From NCBI RefSeq assembly GCF_019649055.1, contig NW_026570246.1, positions 1,240,001-1,304,000 of the forward strand: a stretch of DNA of 64,000 nt, given 5' to 3'. The notes beneath the pieces were generated by a model. The model had not been told where the DNA came from, searched no databases, and worked only from the letters and a program-made list of their open reading frames with translations. Of this stretch, positions 35,375-49,700 are shown piece after piece (the stretch's first letter is position 1; every line of letters begins with the position of its first letter). Source of the DNA: Paramacrobiotus metropolitanus. Its lineage: Eukaryota > Tardigrada > Eutardigrada > Parachela > Macrobiotidae. The translations under genes and the position numbers were made by a program.

Positions 35375-36051
35375 AATCATGTAACTGACATTTTGGGTAA
35401 TAGTTTGCGCTTAAGAAAATTTTTATTCATTTTGTACATCATATCCGACTATACCAGTATGTATGTGTATTGGTTTTGCTGAATAAAGTCACATTTTAGG
35501 AACGCAGGGAAGAAAGCGTAGAAATAAACACCGAAATTTTTCTACCCTTATTTAATTAATGGGAATTATTTAATTAATTAATTATAATTTAATTAGATAA
35601 CTGTTTTCTGTGGTCAAAGGAACAGAAAGCAAGTAGACTATAATTATAGCGGTATTTGTATACTTCTACTGATTGTTAAACTGGGACATAGCGGCCACCC
35701 GCGGCGTCAGTGGTCAAACTGAGATTATAAATCAGTGATAAACTGTTATGAGTGTTATTTATCGTAGTTATTTATCGGATAGTTCGCAGCTTAAAAAGCT
35801 CCCAATGGCAAAAAAATTGGAAGGGAGAACAAGTTCTGAGATGTATCACAAAGCCGCTGTGCAGCAACTGCAGTGAATTTAACCGATTGGTGACTGATGT
35901 GGAATTAAATCACCCGATCGAAATGAAAAAGCTGTTCCACTTTGGAAGAAAAATTTCGCAATTTAAGATCATCGCTGCTTAAAATTAAAGGCAAATTTTC
36001 CAGTATAAATCAATGAAAACTCTGGATTTTGCTATTATCGCATGATTATTC

Positions 36052-36081
36052 ATTCCGCACAATTTGCGCGGTGTCTGCTAG
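36052..36081 (+). repeat. 30-bp dispersed element, copy 1
   Basis: Starts ATTCCGCACAATTTGCGCGG and ends in GTCTGCTAG. It matches the element at 36412-36441 at 26 of 30 positions. Flanking sequences are not alike. Confidence 0.75.
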
Positions 36082-36411
36082 CGCAAAAAAACTTCTCTGA
36101 TGAAAAGATGAACTTTTTGACATGATATCAATTTTACAATGAGCAGGTCAGCAGGTGTACATTCATAAAAAACAGGGATTGTCACTGTTTCCGGTAGGGT
36201 GGCTGAGGTACGGTTTACATGTGGAAAGTTTACACGTAGCCAGAATTTGTGGAAAGCACGCGACACTCGACAGTACTTACCGCATAATCGTATCGTACAG
36301 AACGTAAACACTATAGCACGCAGTAAGTTTTAAAATCTGTTTTAAAACTTATTTTAAACTTCCCATTTAATCTTATACTCCTTCGGCTTACGTGAGTTAC
36401 GTCACCGATTT

Positions 36412-36441
36412 ATTCCGCGCAGTTTGCGCGGGGTCTACTAG
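36412..36441 (+). repeat. 30-bp dispersed element, copy 2, with palindrome
   Basis: Starts ATTCCGCGCAGTTTGCGCGG and ends in GTCTACTAG. It includes the hairpin CCGCGC-AGTTT-GCGCGG. It lies 360 bp from copy 1, about 500 bp upstream of the MARCHF5 start. Confidence 0.75.
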
Positions 36442-36921
36442 TGAGTATAATGAATACTCGCCAGTCAGTTGCACTTACGGCTGTTTACTTCAGTGACGTG
36501 ACTTTGTTGTGTTCAACAGCTTATTAGCCAGTAATAAGTTTTTGCAGTTTACGCCTTACGGTTAGTAGTTTACTAAAAATTTTTCGGTTTCGATAAATTT
36601 AGTTCTTTTATCTAATGTGCGGGAATTCCTAACAGAATTCTGCTTTGAATTTTGAACACATTCAATAATGTTTTAGCTGTTGGCTGTTAATAGTGTTTGA
36701 GTTCTCCTATGCAGCTGAGCGTTTACCTGCAGATCAGCAGATGTGATCGATTGCGTATACATACTATCAGTATCCACTCCAGTTTCCAGTCGAGTTCTGC
36801 AGTGCTTGAGTTTGTTGGTTTACTTTTGGCGATGTTCGCGAATCGCGCAGTTCTGGTTTTCGAGAACTATCTATAGCCGTGTTTATCTCTTTAAACGTAA
36901 GTTTGTTCGGGAAGATTCATC

Positions 36922-39128
36922 ATGGATCCGGTCCCTCCATCTGTCGCGCTGGATGTGGAATCCACTGGCACTGCGCAGATGTTACGGGGAAATCCCGTGC
37001 ATGATCCAGTGGCGAGTGGCAGTCATTCCGTCGCCTTCGAAGTGAAGAACGGTGCTAACATGGTAGACACATCCGTGCTCGAGAGGTAGTACCCCGAGTG
37101 AAGCAGATGGAACGGTTCGAAGTGGCAGCATTGTGTTTCTGTTTGCAGAGCGTGTTGGGTGTGCTTCGCGGGTGAGGAAGAAGAGCCCAATATGCGCTGG
37201 CTGCGTCCGTGTCGTTGTCGGGGATCCACGAAGTGGGTGCACTATTCGTGTCTGCAGCGATGGATTGACGCTCAGCAGAAAGGGATCGTCACCATTCCAG
37301 TCGCGTGTCCACAGTGTGGCGCCTTCTATCTGGTCAAATTCGGAGACGTAGGTAAGAATTCAAGAAAAGGGAGACAAGCTGGATGACTGTCAGTGGCTTG
37401 CAGTGATATTCGTACGGCTGAGTGCTTTTATATTTGGATAAACGTTAAAAATTTCGGAATAACAGTGCCAAAGGATTTTCTTAAATCTGATTCGACGTTG
37501 TATGCTGGTTAACTTTGTGAAAAGGTTTTCCGAATTATATAATTGTTTTGATTTGCGTTTATATATTTATGCATGTTTTGTTTTGGATTTGTTAGGCTTT
37601 TTTTTAGCTGTTTTCGACTTTTCTTATAAGATTGACGAAGTTAATATGGCAGGAGTGGGAAATGCAGGTGCGTGTAGGTTTGATTAATTTGTTTGCGCGA
37701 GAAATTTCGCCTGACGAGTAAAAAATAATCATATTTTTCTGTAACAGAGGGACAGAAGTTGTTTTATATAGTTTTTTTTCCTTCGACATTTAGTGCTTTT
37801 ACATGATAAGCCAATTTACAATTATTGCGAGAGCGGTCGGTGGTCGCAGTACTGTATAGTTAGCTTAAAAACCAACCGAAGTCTCTTTCTCCTCGCGAGT
37901 TGTTTGTTTACATATTTATCTGTTGCTTTTGATCTGAGATTTGATTGCAGCTTTCAGTTTTTGTGTATCATTTAGTAGGTATTGTGAAACTGGTCGAAAC
38001 GATTGCATCACGCTCTTGCGTTTGTATCTTTACCAGGTATTGTACATAAAGTTCTGGATCGTGTGGAGCGATATATCAATAAAGCGTGCCCATATTTTGC
38101 GGGATTATGCCTGGTTGGAGCCACATACTGGACAGCTGTTTCTTACGGAGCTTTAACTGTCATGCAGGTACGTTGGTAATATTATTAGCCTAATTTGCAT
38201 TGTGTAGTGTGTACGTAGTTTCTGTTTTAATAATGCCTGTTAAGGCGTGCATTGAGCCGCTTCCTTCTGTAAAAATATAATTAGCGCAGTTTGGCGTTTC
38301 TGACAAGCTCAGTTCTTTTCACCCAAAATCCAGGCGCTCGGTAACTGCTGAGTTTTATGGTTCGAGAAAAATGCAAAATGCTACTGATAACCAAGTTACG
38401 ACTGACAGTTTGTGATGATATGCAGCCAGCTTAACAAGGAATGTCAGGAATACTGTATATATTCGCAAATACTAAGTTGGAAGGGCGGTATTTTTGTGTA
38501 ATGTATGTCAGTATTCTGCGCGTATTGTTCCTTGACATTCTGCTGCGTTTTGCATCCGGTATGCAAGTGGAGAACAATTATCGAAGTGTTCCATGGGTTT
38601 TTAGCTATCCGGTTTTTATTTTGCTCATAACAAAGACGTGCTGTTGAATAGGTGTTGGGACACCGCGAAGGTCTGCAGTTAATGGAGCGGTCAGATCCGA
38701 TGCTCCTACTACTTACCCTCCCCAGTATTCCGGCCTGCTTAATCTGGGGTAAGATGCTGCGCTGGGAGGATTACATTGCGCGCAACTGGCGCTGGATCAT
38801 GCACTCCATCTGTCCGTTCGTCTTTGACCGTCCCGAGCAGAATCTGGCCTATGCCGAACAGCAAAGCTCCCCGTCGCGGATATTGTGCGGCGCCCTGGTC
38901 TTTCCCACCATTGCCACATTAATCGGTCGCTTTCTACTGGGCCAGCGTGTCAAATCCAATTTGGAGCGCACTGTACTTGGCGGCAGTGTATTCATTGCCA
39001 TCAAAGGTATACTGCGCATTTATTACAAGCTCAAGCATAATGAGCAGTATCATAAACGGCAAATTATGGATGCCCCTGAAACGCGAGATGCTGATACTCA
39101 GGCTGATACCGGAGAAGACCACTATTAA
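36922..39128 (+). CDS. MARCHF5: MARCHF5-type mitochondrial RING-CH E3 ubiquitin ligase
   Basis: Four exons: 36922-37085, 37149-37351, 38037-38167 and 38652-39128, in phase, give 324 residues (278 in human). MARCHF5 sits in the outer mitochondrial membrane and ubiquitylates fission/fusion and quality-control proteins. The RING-CH domain is clear: CWVCFAGEEE, PCRCRGSTKWVHYSCLQRW and ACPQCGAFYL supply the C-C-C-C-H-C-C-C zinc ligands. Transmembrane segments follow (ACPYFAGLCLVGATYWTAVS, MLLLLTLPSIPACLIWG, RILCGALVFPTIATLIG, LGGSVFIAIKGILRIYY). The family signature VLGHREGLQLMERSDP is present. The start at 36922 adds an N-terminal extension of about 55 residues before the RING, longer than in vertebrates and without recognisable motif; it begins the only open frame that splices in phase. 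The C-terminus is acidic. Confidence 0.95.
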
Positions 39129-42100
39129 CAGTATGCTCGCCATCACAAAGACATCCTTGAGAATTATGACTCTTGTTGTGAAGGTGCTGGACAGTGTGTC
39201 ATACTATCATGCGGTAGCGCTTCGCTACGTATGTTTGTATGCAGTCACTTCCGGGATTTCGTTCCCCCCTGTGATCGGTGTGGTTTTCAGTTGGTGTACA
39301 GAACAGCATTCATTAGCATAGCGGATTGTTTTTCTTTTTTTGGCGCAGCGGTGTTAATTTGTCTGTCAGGTGGTGATGTAATTGTACTCTGTTTACTGCG
39401 GGCAAAAATGGCCTGTAGGTGTACGGGTATAACGATGAAGAGCGCGGTTATGAAATGGAGTGAATAGTGGAGCGCCAAACTGTCACCTGACTGCTTCCTA
39501 TTAGCTTAGAGCGCAGTTTTCGCGACAGGAACGTCCGGGTTGGGTAGGAAAACGTGAAGGAGGCTTAATTTGCTAATATCATGTATGGCCGATAAGCCAC
39601 CGTTACGTGAAAAGTGAACTAATTACAGTGTTCGCGCTTGCATTCAGCCTTGTAAATGCGACAAATGTGGAAGATTATTGTTTTGAGTGCGGTGTGGAAT
39701 TTCCACCAATATTTCCAATCAACAGATAATCAAACCGTCGACATGAGATTTGCAGTTACAGGGATGTCCATTAGTAGTCCATCTACAATACATTTGTCAG
39801 GGCGTGGTATAAGTTGTTTTCGTGCCAATGCTAATAAATATATCATTGCGCTAATGATTTGAAGATGGCAAAAAAGCTGTTAGCCTGTTACTGTTGACAC
39901 ACACTTATGGATCAATTTTAGTATTTTACTAACCATAAATATTGCTGTACACGATGCCCTTTGCATACTTCTATATGTTTTGCTTCCTTTCACGTAACTT
40001 CAGTGTTAAAATGATGAGACACTACTACATGGCATATAACACACATCCTCTAAAGCCACATCGATCGTAAAATATAAATGTGAAAACTGCAACCCGAAAA
40101 TTATGTGCCTTATGAGTAACGCGGAGCATCGTTACACATGTTTTAATTTGCGTAAAATACTGCGCTGAGATGTTGGAGCTTTCTCACCGCTGACCAAATG
40201 ATGGAGCGATGTTGTCGTTATTTTTGGGATGTATTTTGCGCTGCCGCAATCGGCGTTACATTAGTAAGCTGGATTAAGATATTTTTTGCATGTTGATTTT
40301 CTAAGCCTGACATGACAGAGGCGTTTTTAGAATAATTATCGACTGGGATCTCGTACTTGGTGTGCGGCCTCATGGAAATGACATTTGGAAAAAAGAGAAA
40401 GTATGTGATCAATAAGCCATCTGGCTCATTCACCATCATCAACATGCCCGATTTTAAGTGCAGCTCGCACGAAGATTTCAGCCTATGCTCAGCTGGAGTC
40501 GCAGCGCGATCGAACGTTTGCTGCTGCTGCAACGAGATGATTTCGTTTGGGGGGTATTGAAAGCATTGCTTTTCATTGCTTGAGAAATTGTAGCCGGCAA
40601 CTGATCAATATCCACGTCGAACCGGCTCACGATTGATGATTACGCTTTTATAACACTTTTAAATTAATTCACCTTTTCCCTCCATTCACTGACTGTGTAC
40701 ATGGTATGCCCCGTGAATGGCAGCTGTATATCGTATCGGCCGTGCATGGCGCAGCCGCAGTGCAACGGGAAAAGAAACGACCGGCGAGCGGTTTATACGC
40801 GGGGTATCCTTAGTAAATCCTGATGGGACAAATAAAGATGAAGAAATGTTCCAAGGGGGAAACCGTATTTCGGCGAAAATCTATCGTTCCCGTCGTAAAA
40901 GCGGGTTACTCGATATTTTTCTGATTTGTTTACTTAAGTTGACAGAACGGAAAACACATAATGATTGAAAAGTGCTGAATGGACAGACGATGGTTCTAGG
41001 ATCGAAAAAAATGATTGGGTAGTTCAACCACTGTATTATTATAGCGCGTCCCGACGAACATGAGAAAAAAACTACTTACTTATAACATATATTACTTACT
41101 TACAGTAACTATATACTTCTTGCGTACTTGTTCTCTCTCATAAGAAGCTTGTGCAGCACTACACAAACCTGCAAATATCAATGTTTTCCAGCTGGAAACA
41201 AATGCGGCTGACATCAATAAACAATACATAAATATCCGTACCAATCGCTGTAACACCGACAAATTATAGCCGATGCCCGATAGGGTTATGCAGTCTCTAA
41301 GCATAGAAGTATGATTATTGATGTATTTGATATTGATTTGTTTTAATTTTGCCTTGAATTATAAAGCACGTTACGTTGATATTAACAAAAGTACAGTAGC
41401 TCTTAAACTTAATGTGGGTGCCAGCTGGCCTGCATATTACTGATATTAGTTGCGGATACTTCTTGTTTTCGTTAAAAGGCAACGCGATTTGCATCAGTAT
41501 TAATAACGATGCCTCCTCACGATACATTATTACGTTCCACATTTAGACTTGTCAATCAGTCAAAGTAGGTATTTCACATTTTTAAAGAATGTTTATTATT
41601 TTTATTTATAACTCACAATCGCAAATATTAATCGCCAGATCATACAAAATTTGTATAACTAAGTATTTCATTTATAACAGAATATCAAGTATGTTGCGAA
41701 AACTGATGTGCTTTTATTAATACGTAAGTCTTTAAGTTGAATGTATGCGGTAGCCGCTGACATGGTGCACTTTCAGCCTTTACAAGCCTTTCTTACATAC
41801 AAAAGATGAGAAAAAATATGTTGTTGCAAAGAATAGCAATCACTAATTGAGCATGAACTGACCAAGTTGTTCCACATGCGTGGTTATATCTGTAAAACAC
41901 CGGATCAGCTTTTCGCAATACAGAAAGTGGACATGAAGTTATTGAAGCTAATCGCAGAGTTAACGGTAAATCAAAGAACTGACATGCACAGATCGTTAAT
42001 TCTGCTTACATTATACCAAGCTAATCTCCATTCCGAAGCTTACCATAACCAAGTGGGCATTATGCATTAAATAGCCGTCGAAACAGAAGTTTTTTAAAGA

Positions 42101-43720
42101 TAATTATTAACAAAGCTGCACGTTAAAATTACAAATCCATTGTGACTACAGCATTATCATCAGATGTTTTGTGCATGCCAGAGCATGCACTATTGTTGAC
42201 GCGGGAATAAGTATTGTTACAATTAAACGTATTAAATAAAATAACCCATCGTTATGGCTTACAATTAATATTTAATGCTGACGATATTTCAGTAAATAAT
42301 CAGATTCTGTCGTAATATAATTGAGAAATTTGAAATGGTTAATTCCCCTGTAACCCTTCATTTGGAAAACGCAACGACGTGAAGGTGCGGAAGAGATTAG
42401 CGGAAGTCCACATGAGGTATTCGGCTAATTGTAAGGACAACGTTTTTACCGGTGTCAGACAAAACAGTTCCGCGAATTTGCGTACACCCTTTGTCTGTAG
42501 CACGATATTCGGTGAGCTGGATGCAGCGTTGCAGTAGTTTAAATTAAAACATTCAATTAGCAGAAATAAATTAATGAACATTCGTGGGTGTTAAATTAAT
42601 AAGATAGGCTAGGTATAATCAGAATTACAGCATTTGATGAACAGCAATAACTAATAGGAAAATGCTGGCATTGAACTACACTTTCGATTACGCCACTATT
42701 TCATAACAAATGTCATGATTATACCGCCAGACACAAAAGTCAGTGCGGTGAGTATTAAGCGTAAATACTATGTAATTTTTTTTACGGTACCGGTTTTTGG
42801 CTGTGACGATTATGACTCTGCCAGCCATCCTACCGGCTATAAGATGCACATTACAATTTTCATTAGCTGCCTATCTATTCTAGCGGTACAACAAGATTTC
42901 TTAAGCGGTGAGAAGTAAATTTACTAGGCCCATTCTTAGCCAATTTGGCTTGCTTCACTTTGCCCTCACGACTTAAAATGTAGTTCAGTCTGCAGTACAA
43001 TAACAAATGTTGTTGTGTAATATTACGGTTCTTTTATTTAACTGTTTCAATAGCAAATTTTCCGCCAGAACTGCGTGGTGCCATCAGCAAATTTAGCCGA
43101 ATACATAATACAGCTTTATATTTATGCCCAATCAACAAAAATCTATACATTGATTCCCTGTCCAACTGACGTCAGTGTCAGCGAATTGGTCGGCTGCTAA
43201 CGAGGAAAGTCCTTGTGAACAAATACCGATTTATCGACGGATTATCGGCGGCTGTCATTGGCTGCTGTGTCCTGGAAGAGGTGGCGATCTGTATCGAACA
43301 GCTGTGAATGTGTATGACTGTATGGTGGATAGTAAAGCCCACTCATATAGCCCGCATGCTTGGTGTGATCCACAATCGCAGCCAGTAGCTTGTTACTGTA
43401 AAATTCCGTCTTGCTTCATTTTTCGTTCACCGTATTCCCAATAACTTGCCAAACTCTTTTCTGAGATCGTTAAAATAATTTTCCACCATCCCTATATATA
43501 CACGTTGCTGCGACACATTGTGGTGAGGAATTACTTTTTGACAACCGTTACAACGGCGCAGCTGAGTGCCGCATGCACACACACTGTACCGGGACAGTCC
43601 AGCTGCCGTTACCGTAAGTACATGTACTGTACTATCCATACCATATACAGCCCACACACACACCAACCCGACGGGAATACGATCGACCTTAATTAAGTCG
43701 GCATTTACGGCCTGATCATT
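39129..43720. other. Long intergenic region, no gene identified
   Basis: About 4.6 kb with only short frames lacking family resemblance. A minus-strand frame at 42339-42581 begins with a hydrophobic, signal-like stretch (MFINLFLLIECF) but has no other support. The right end probably contains the 5' UTR and promoter of the CPEB gene. Confidence 0.45.
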
Positions 43721-46700
43721 ATGGAACTCGGTGTGGAGACGGCCTTCCGTTCCTATGGGTCTCCCTTTGATTATAGCTGTTCAAGCGAATCGCCAGCATT
43801 GTCCTCCTACTGTACCGACCGCAGTACCGGCATGAGCTCGCCTGGATCACGGCTGTTCCAATTAAGCCCAGATATGCTCTCATCGATTTGGTCGTCAGAA
43901 AGTAAAGACATAACTAGTGCCAGTGAAGCGCTGGCACTGGCCAACAGCGCAGTGAACGAGAATTCACCTAAGGATTCACTAAGCCCCCCAGTCGTTGTCC
44001 CAACTGGCAGTGCGGCTGCTGCTGCTGCTGATAAAGAGGAAAAATCAATGTCATTTCCCGCTAATACAAATAGCCAGAGCGGAACGATGGCAAGTAGCGG
44101 TGGTGCAGCGGCTACATCGGCGACTGGACGGGAATCATCGAGTCCCCTTAGCGGCGCTGGCTCAACGGGCACAGCGTCATCCAGTGCGTCGAGTAGTCTT
44201 GAAATATCCGGCCTGGAATTGGGCAACAGCCTGTTCGGCGACAGTGTCTGGTCATCTAAGGGCTCCTTTAACGATGTGGGCAGTTTCGGGTCCAATGATG
44301 AAGAAAAGCGCTTCCTGGAGCAGGGCAGCGGTAAGAGCTACCTGAAGCCACCCGGCAGTGCGCCCGGCTCGGCGGGATGGGGCAGTTTCTGGTCGGACTT
44401 GTCCCCGTCGCTCAGCCCGTCTAATTCCGAGAGTAATCTACAGCATTTCGGCTCGCCTCACGGCCTGGCTAATCCCTTTACGACATGGAACAACGTTGCG
44501 CCTCTTAGCAATCGCCGTTCTGCCCCGCCGAACGCCTGTACGAGTCCATTTAGCAGTGGTTCAGTATCGCCGATTAGTCGAAAACAATTATCACCCGGTA
44601 GTAGTATGGCGGGACCAGCATCCGTCACTCTGCATCAACATTCGGGCATGACACAACAGCAGGCGCATTACCGGCAAGTGCAGTCAGCAGGTTATCCCGT
44701 CAATACGGGATGCAGCGCTAATAATGGTGCTTACTCTGGTCATATAAACAGCAATCATCGTGCCCAGTATCGGCGCAGTGCTTCCCATCCGGCTAATGGC
44801 CATGTACAGAATCTTGGCCATAACAGTCACCATCATCATCATCATGTGCCCGGAACAATGGGCGGTGATTATATTAATGGAATTGATTCCTTGGGTGCCT
44901 CGTTCTATGACACAATCGCACATAATCACACCACTAATGGTGATACGGCCAACTTTTCCTTATCAGGCTGGAATATGGATCCGGCACCGACTACCGGCTA
45001 CAATCAGGTATGGGATTAAGCATCTATTTTTCCTCTAAGAGTTGCACGTGTAAATATTGTTTTAGTGGAATAAGTGAGTGCTTGTCGCAATCTCAGGCTA
45101 ACAGCTCAATGATCTGTCTTCGCAGCAATCATAACAAACTGCTTTATATTTCTTACCATTAACGGATAAGCAATTTCTTTAATAACCCGCGTGTGTACAT
45201 ATGGAAGTGTACCTCGTTAACTGCAAATTGTCTTTGATAATACTTTAGGGTTTACTTTAATATCTCTTGCCTATATTATTAAACTAAATTAAAAGTAGCT
45301 CTAACCAAGCTAACCAGGCTTTGTAATCAAATTTTCAAATGCTGTAATATGATAGATAAATCGTAAAATAAGCGATGTACAGATGTCAGATGTGTATCGC
45401 AGATTGAATGCGAGGTGTGTACTGTGGTCCGCACAATTAAACTGTGTTTAATTCCCAGACGATAACTAGTTCGCACACTAATGGTATTTATCGATAATAT
45501 TATTTGGTGAAGAAAATACCGCAAGCGTAGGCTTTTAAAAATTTAAAAGTAGTTTTTTTGCAGCCGTATTAAATTTCATTTCAAAAATGTTTTCCTGAAT
45601 TGCGCTAAATAAACGTTTCCTATAAACGCAGACTTTCTACTGAGTAGTATTAATTTTTTAACCGCCCTAAGGCATATTAACTACTCAGTCTGAGAATCGG
45701 CATAGTGCACAATGCCACTGCACATGCACCAACGAAGAGAGCGTCATTATGATTGGGGGTAGCAAGGTAAACATTGCGTTTTGGTAAATATTGTTCCAAG
45801 AATACGGTAATTATTTTTCTATCCAACTGATCCAGAAGCCATTAGTTGTCAGCTATAAGAAGCAGACGGGGGCAAGTAGCAATGCAAACGATAACAAGCA
45901 CTGGTACAGCTGTACGTATGCATTTCGTTCAAGGATTTACGGCAAAATGGGGAGATTTTAGATTGACATTACGACGATGATCTCACGCAAACCACATGAT
46001 AAGGTCTGCCGCAATCGACATCTAATCTGAATCAGCTTAATCAACACAAAAACCTTCTATTCTGCCAGACTTGTTCGTTTTCTACGGCTGCTTCAGCTAG
46101 ACAGGCGAATCGCACCCCGAAATACCGACAATTGCTGACCATTAAAACTTAGGCGGAAAAGTATCTCATGCATTCGTAACATTATAGAATTTAAGCAAGT
46201 TTGCTGATCTCGATTGCGTGTTTTTTTGTTCGCTTGTTTAATTTGTTTGTTACATTTAGAATGCATGTATACCGTACATGTAACGATTCAGTTTTAAAAT
46301 TCTATTAGTTGCCAAATTTTAAGCAAATAAGTACGTAAAACATTTAATAGGTCTTAAGCATTTTGGTCAAGGTTTAGATGGAAATTTTTGAGTCATCATG
46401 GAAAAACGATAAAATAAAATTGTTCGTTATAGCAACTTGTAACTCCACAGACGTTCGAGGAAAAATTGGTATTCAATTGCAAAAACTTTTTCTTAACGCT
46501 ATTTTGCACTTTTTGACAATTTTCTGAGTACTAAAGAGTACTAGTAAGATATAGGTTCATGTCGAATGGTCAACAAATACTAAAAAAACCCCACAGTTTT
46601 CGACATTTGTTGTCGGCACGCGCATATTGAAAATATACAGGCCGCACTGTAGCCAGTTCTAATTGTGGACTGCGCATAACGCAATACTTTAATTATTACA

Positions 46701-49700
46701 GCCTTTTTAATAGGACATATTCCGCTTAGCTGATCAAAATTTCGTTAGCATTGCATTACTAGCTCAGCGTGAATGGAACATAAAAAATAGCTTCCGCCGC
46801 GCCAGCGTTTTTCAGTATGGTAGTTAGGGTCGGCGTAGACAACGTGAAGGCTACGTAATCTTGTGTAATAATCTTGGAGCTATGTTGTGTTGGCTGCATC
46901 TAGCCCAATCAGCTGGCGTTCTTATGGCCTATTACACGTCCTCTTTAAACTGCTTTTCCTTAAGGGGATATGTAAGTAGTTGATGCAGCTGCAGACGATG
47001 ATGCTGTCAGTAAGAGAGAGAGATTATTATTATAATGCTTCGTATACACATATGTATATTCCATGTATATTTTGCTCGATATGTATTTAGGAATTACTGC
47101 GCGACAGGAAAACGATAGCGGTGGTTTTTATTAGTTAGTTTAGAATAGGCAAACTTGGCAATGCGTCACATGCGAGTGGCTGGTTCGGTTTGACAATTAG
47201 GACCCATTTCTACCCGGCAAGCATGTCAATGTTTTCATCATCAGTGCGGAAAAAACTTTCCATTGCCTGGGTTATAAATACAATCTTCAAGTGGCGATAA
47301 AAACTATTTGGATCGGACAACGTGTGTTATGATCATTAAAACTTCTTTCATGGAAACTGCGGCTACTGTATCTATATATTTGCCGACACTAAAATTAATG
47401 TGTATTTGCTACTTGTTTGTGCAGATTCTCGTTATTCTGGATGATACATATTAACTTCACGAATATATTTACCTCGTTTTTCTTTGATTGGCAAACTTTG
47501 GTCCATAATGGCTGATAACATGCTAACATTAAATTTTTTATTTGTCTTCGAAGTAAACGAGCAAATGAAAAGATTTGCTTCGATTTTATGAGCGTTTTTA
47601 TGCGTTTTGGTAGAATATTATCGTACCCCTCCAATTTGTTACGGTGCACACTGAAGAGCAACCGATACATAACTACCTCGACCTGGCCTCAAAGTAGCGT
47701 AGTATTGTATTTGGATCTAAAGTGTAATAGCATTTTGAAGCGAACCCACGTGCTGCGAAATTGTGAAAATGATGTTTCGATAATTTTGATGATGATTTAC
47801 AATTTATACCATAAAGATGTATAAAAAATTTAATTATCTACTTAAATAATTAAAAAGTTACTTGGGTGGTTTAAAGAATTTATTATTATTGAGAATTTCT
47901 AAAATATACTGAATCGTTTGAGGAAATTGCCTTATATGCAAAAATTATTAAAAAGTTTTGAAATTGTTTAATAAGTACAATATGTACATTTTTTCAGATT
48001 ATTGGCTATGTCGTGACATTTACAACTAACTTATGCGATAATCTTGTCTACGCAGCGTTTCACGTGATGCACAGCTGTAAACATTATCATTTTTAGGTTG
48101 CATATGTATGCACGCTACAACGCAAGATGTTCTTTTTTGATCCTGAACTAGTCTCAAATTTCCGGTGTAATCAAAGCAAAAATAGAATAAATGTTGAAGA
48201 ATTTTTGCTTACGACATAGAAGTTGTAATTCAAGACAACATTCAAAGCGCAAATCGCAAATGCAAAAGAAATCGACCTTTACCAAAAAACTTCAAGTGCG
48301 ATCAAGATTGAACAATCTTAAATTTTTGTCTTGCATACGAACTCCTGCAGACTGGTCACTGAGTTACAAAAATTAATAAGACGTGGCCATGTAGCTTATC
48401 TTACCATGTAATAACATGAGCCTGTAATTCGGTAATTTGTCTCACCTCACTTTGCTTGGGTCGCTACTTGGCCAGCAACCGGAAACCACCATTTCCGGTT
48501 GAGCAATCATTTTTCACTGCGCACTTGGCTGGTAATGATTGTCTATGTGTTTTGTAGGGCTTCTTTATGATAAACCTGGTTGTTTGTGCAATAACTAAAG
48601 CATTTCCAAGAATTTCTCTCTTTTTCGGATGTTTTTACGAATGCGGTGGGTTAGAAAACGTTTACTCAGGAGAAAAAACTGTAACATGAACTAACTGGCT
48701 TGTAATTAGTTTTTTTAATGCTGTAAAACCTTTTAAGCAAGTTTAAAGAGTTTAATTGAAGAGTTTCATGTATGCGTGAAAGAGTTTAGCTGTACTTTAT
48801 GCAAACATTTTATTGTAACACTTTTTGATTTTTTTTAAAAAAAATTTGTAAAACGTTGACAAATTAAATAATGCATTGCTTAATCCATATCAACATGCTG
48901 CTGTTAAAAAGCCAGTTACAAAAGCGCTAGCTGAATCCCTTCCAATGAGGTGTGATACAACGGTTGCTGATTTTCTTATCAGCAGTAGCGGCAAGCTATT
49001 CGCTCTTGCTCTAATAACATCTTTCGTTGTCAGCTGTCGATCTGTACTCTGTAGCATGCCACGCGACTGACCAGCTGTTGGTCTCAAGTGACCGTAATTG
49101 TTATTATACGTTTCTCAATGGAAAGGAGTGTACAGGCTAGACATGCGTACTGATTTAAGCGTCTTATGGACAACCGACAATGGCAGATGGGGATCTTGTT
49201 CAGCTTTATTGGCAGTACACCCAAATGACGCTACCACCTGGCTCCTCGCAATGTCAAATCCGAACATCACGGGGTCAGTTCAGGCCAGACTTCCGTGCGG
49301 TGGTCAGTTAAGGTCATTCCGTCAAGATTCATTCGCTGCCCAGCAGCTGTGGTTGTGAATGGGTGTGGCGGCCATTCAGCTATATAGAAGCAGCAGACCA
49401 GGAGCAGTGATAATAAATTATTACATTTATGATTCTGCCGGCATTATGGATCGGCGTGTTTGGAAGTAACGATTCTTAAAACCGAAATGGGCTAAATATG
49501 GACTGTGGTCAAAGACAAATATAGGACTGTGTATAGTGTCAATATTGAACGGTTATGCGGTGATGTTATCGTTGGAGCTCGTTATATGTTATGCTTCTCT
49601 CGGCACGGCCATTGCCCAATGAACATTCTCAGCTCTTTACTGGCTGTATTCAAAGCACCGTATCCGTTTCCCGGATCGCCGGGTAAACGCGTATCCTGTA

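Larger units (their letters stand above)
34202..36921. other. Intergenic region with small GC-rich and repeat elements
   Basis: I see no gene here. It contains the IARS2 poly(A) signal, a GC-rich patch at about 35321-35374 and two related 30-bp elements at 36052 and 36412. The right end should hold the MARCHF5 promoter and 5' UTR. Confidence 0.5.

Noticed and set aside
40717-40968. 83-codon frame upstream of CPEB
   Set aside because: No recognisable domain or splice structure; not distinguishable from chance.
42339-42581. Minus-strand 80-codon frame with a signal-peptide-like start
   Set aside because: No splice partners, no recognisable motif and AT-rich context; length is within chance expectation.
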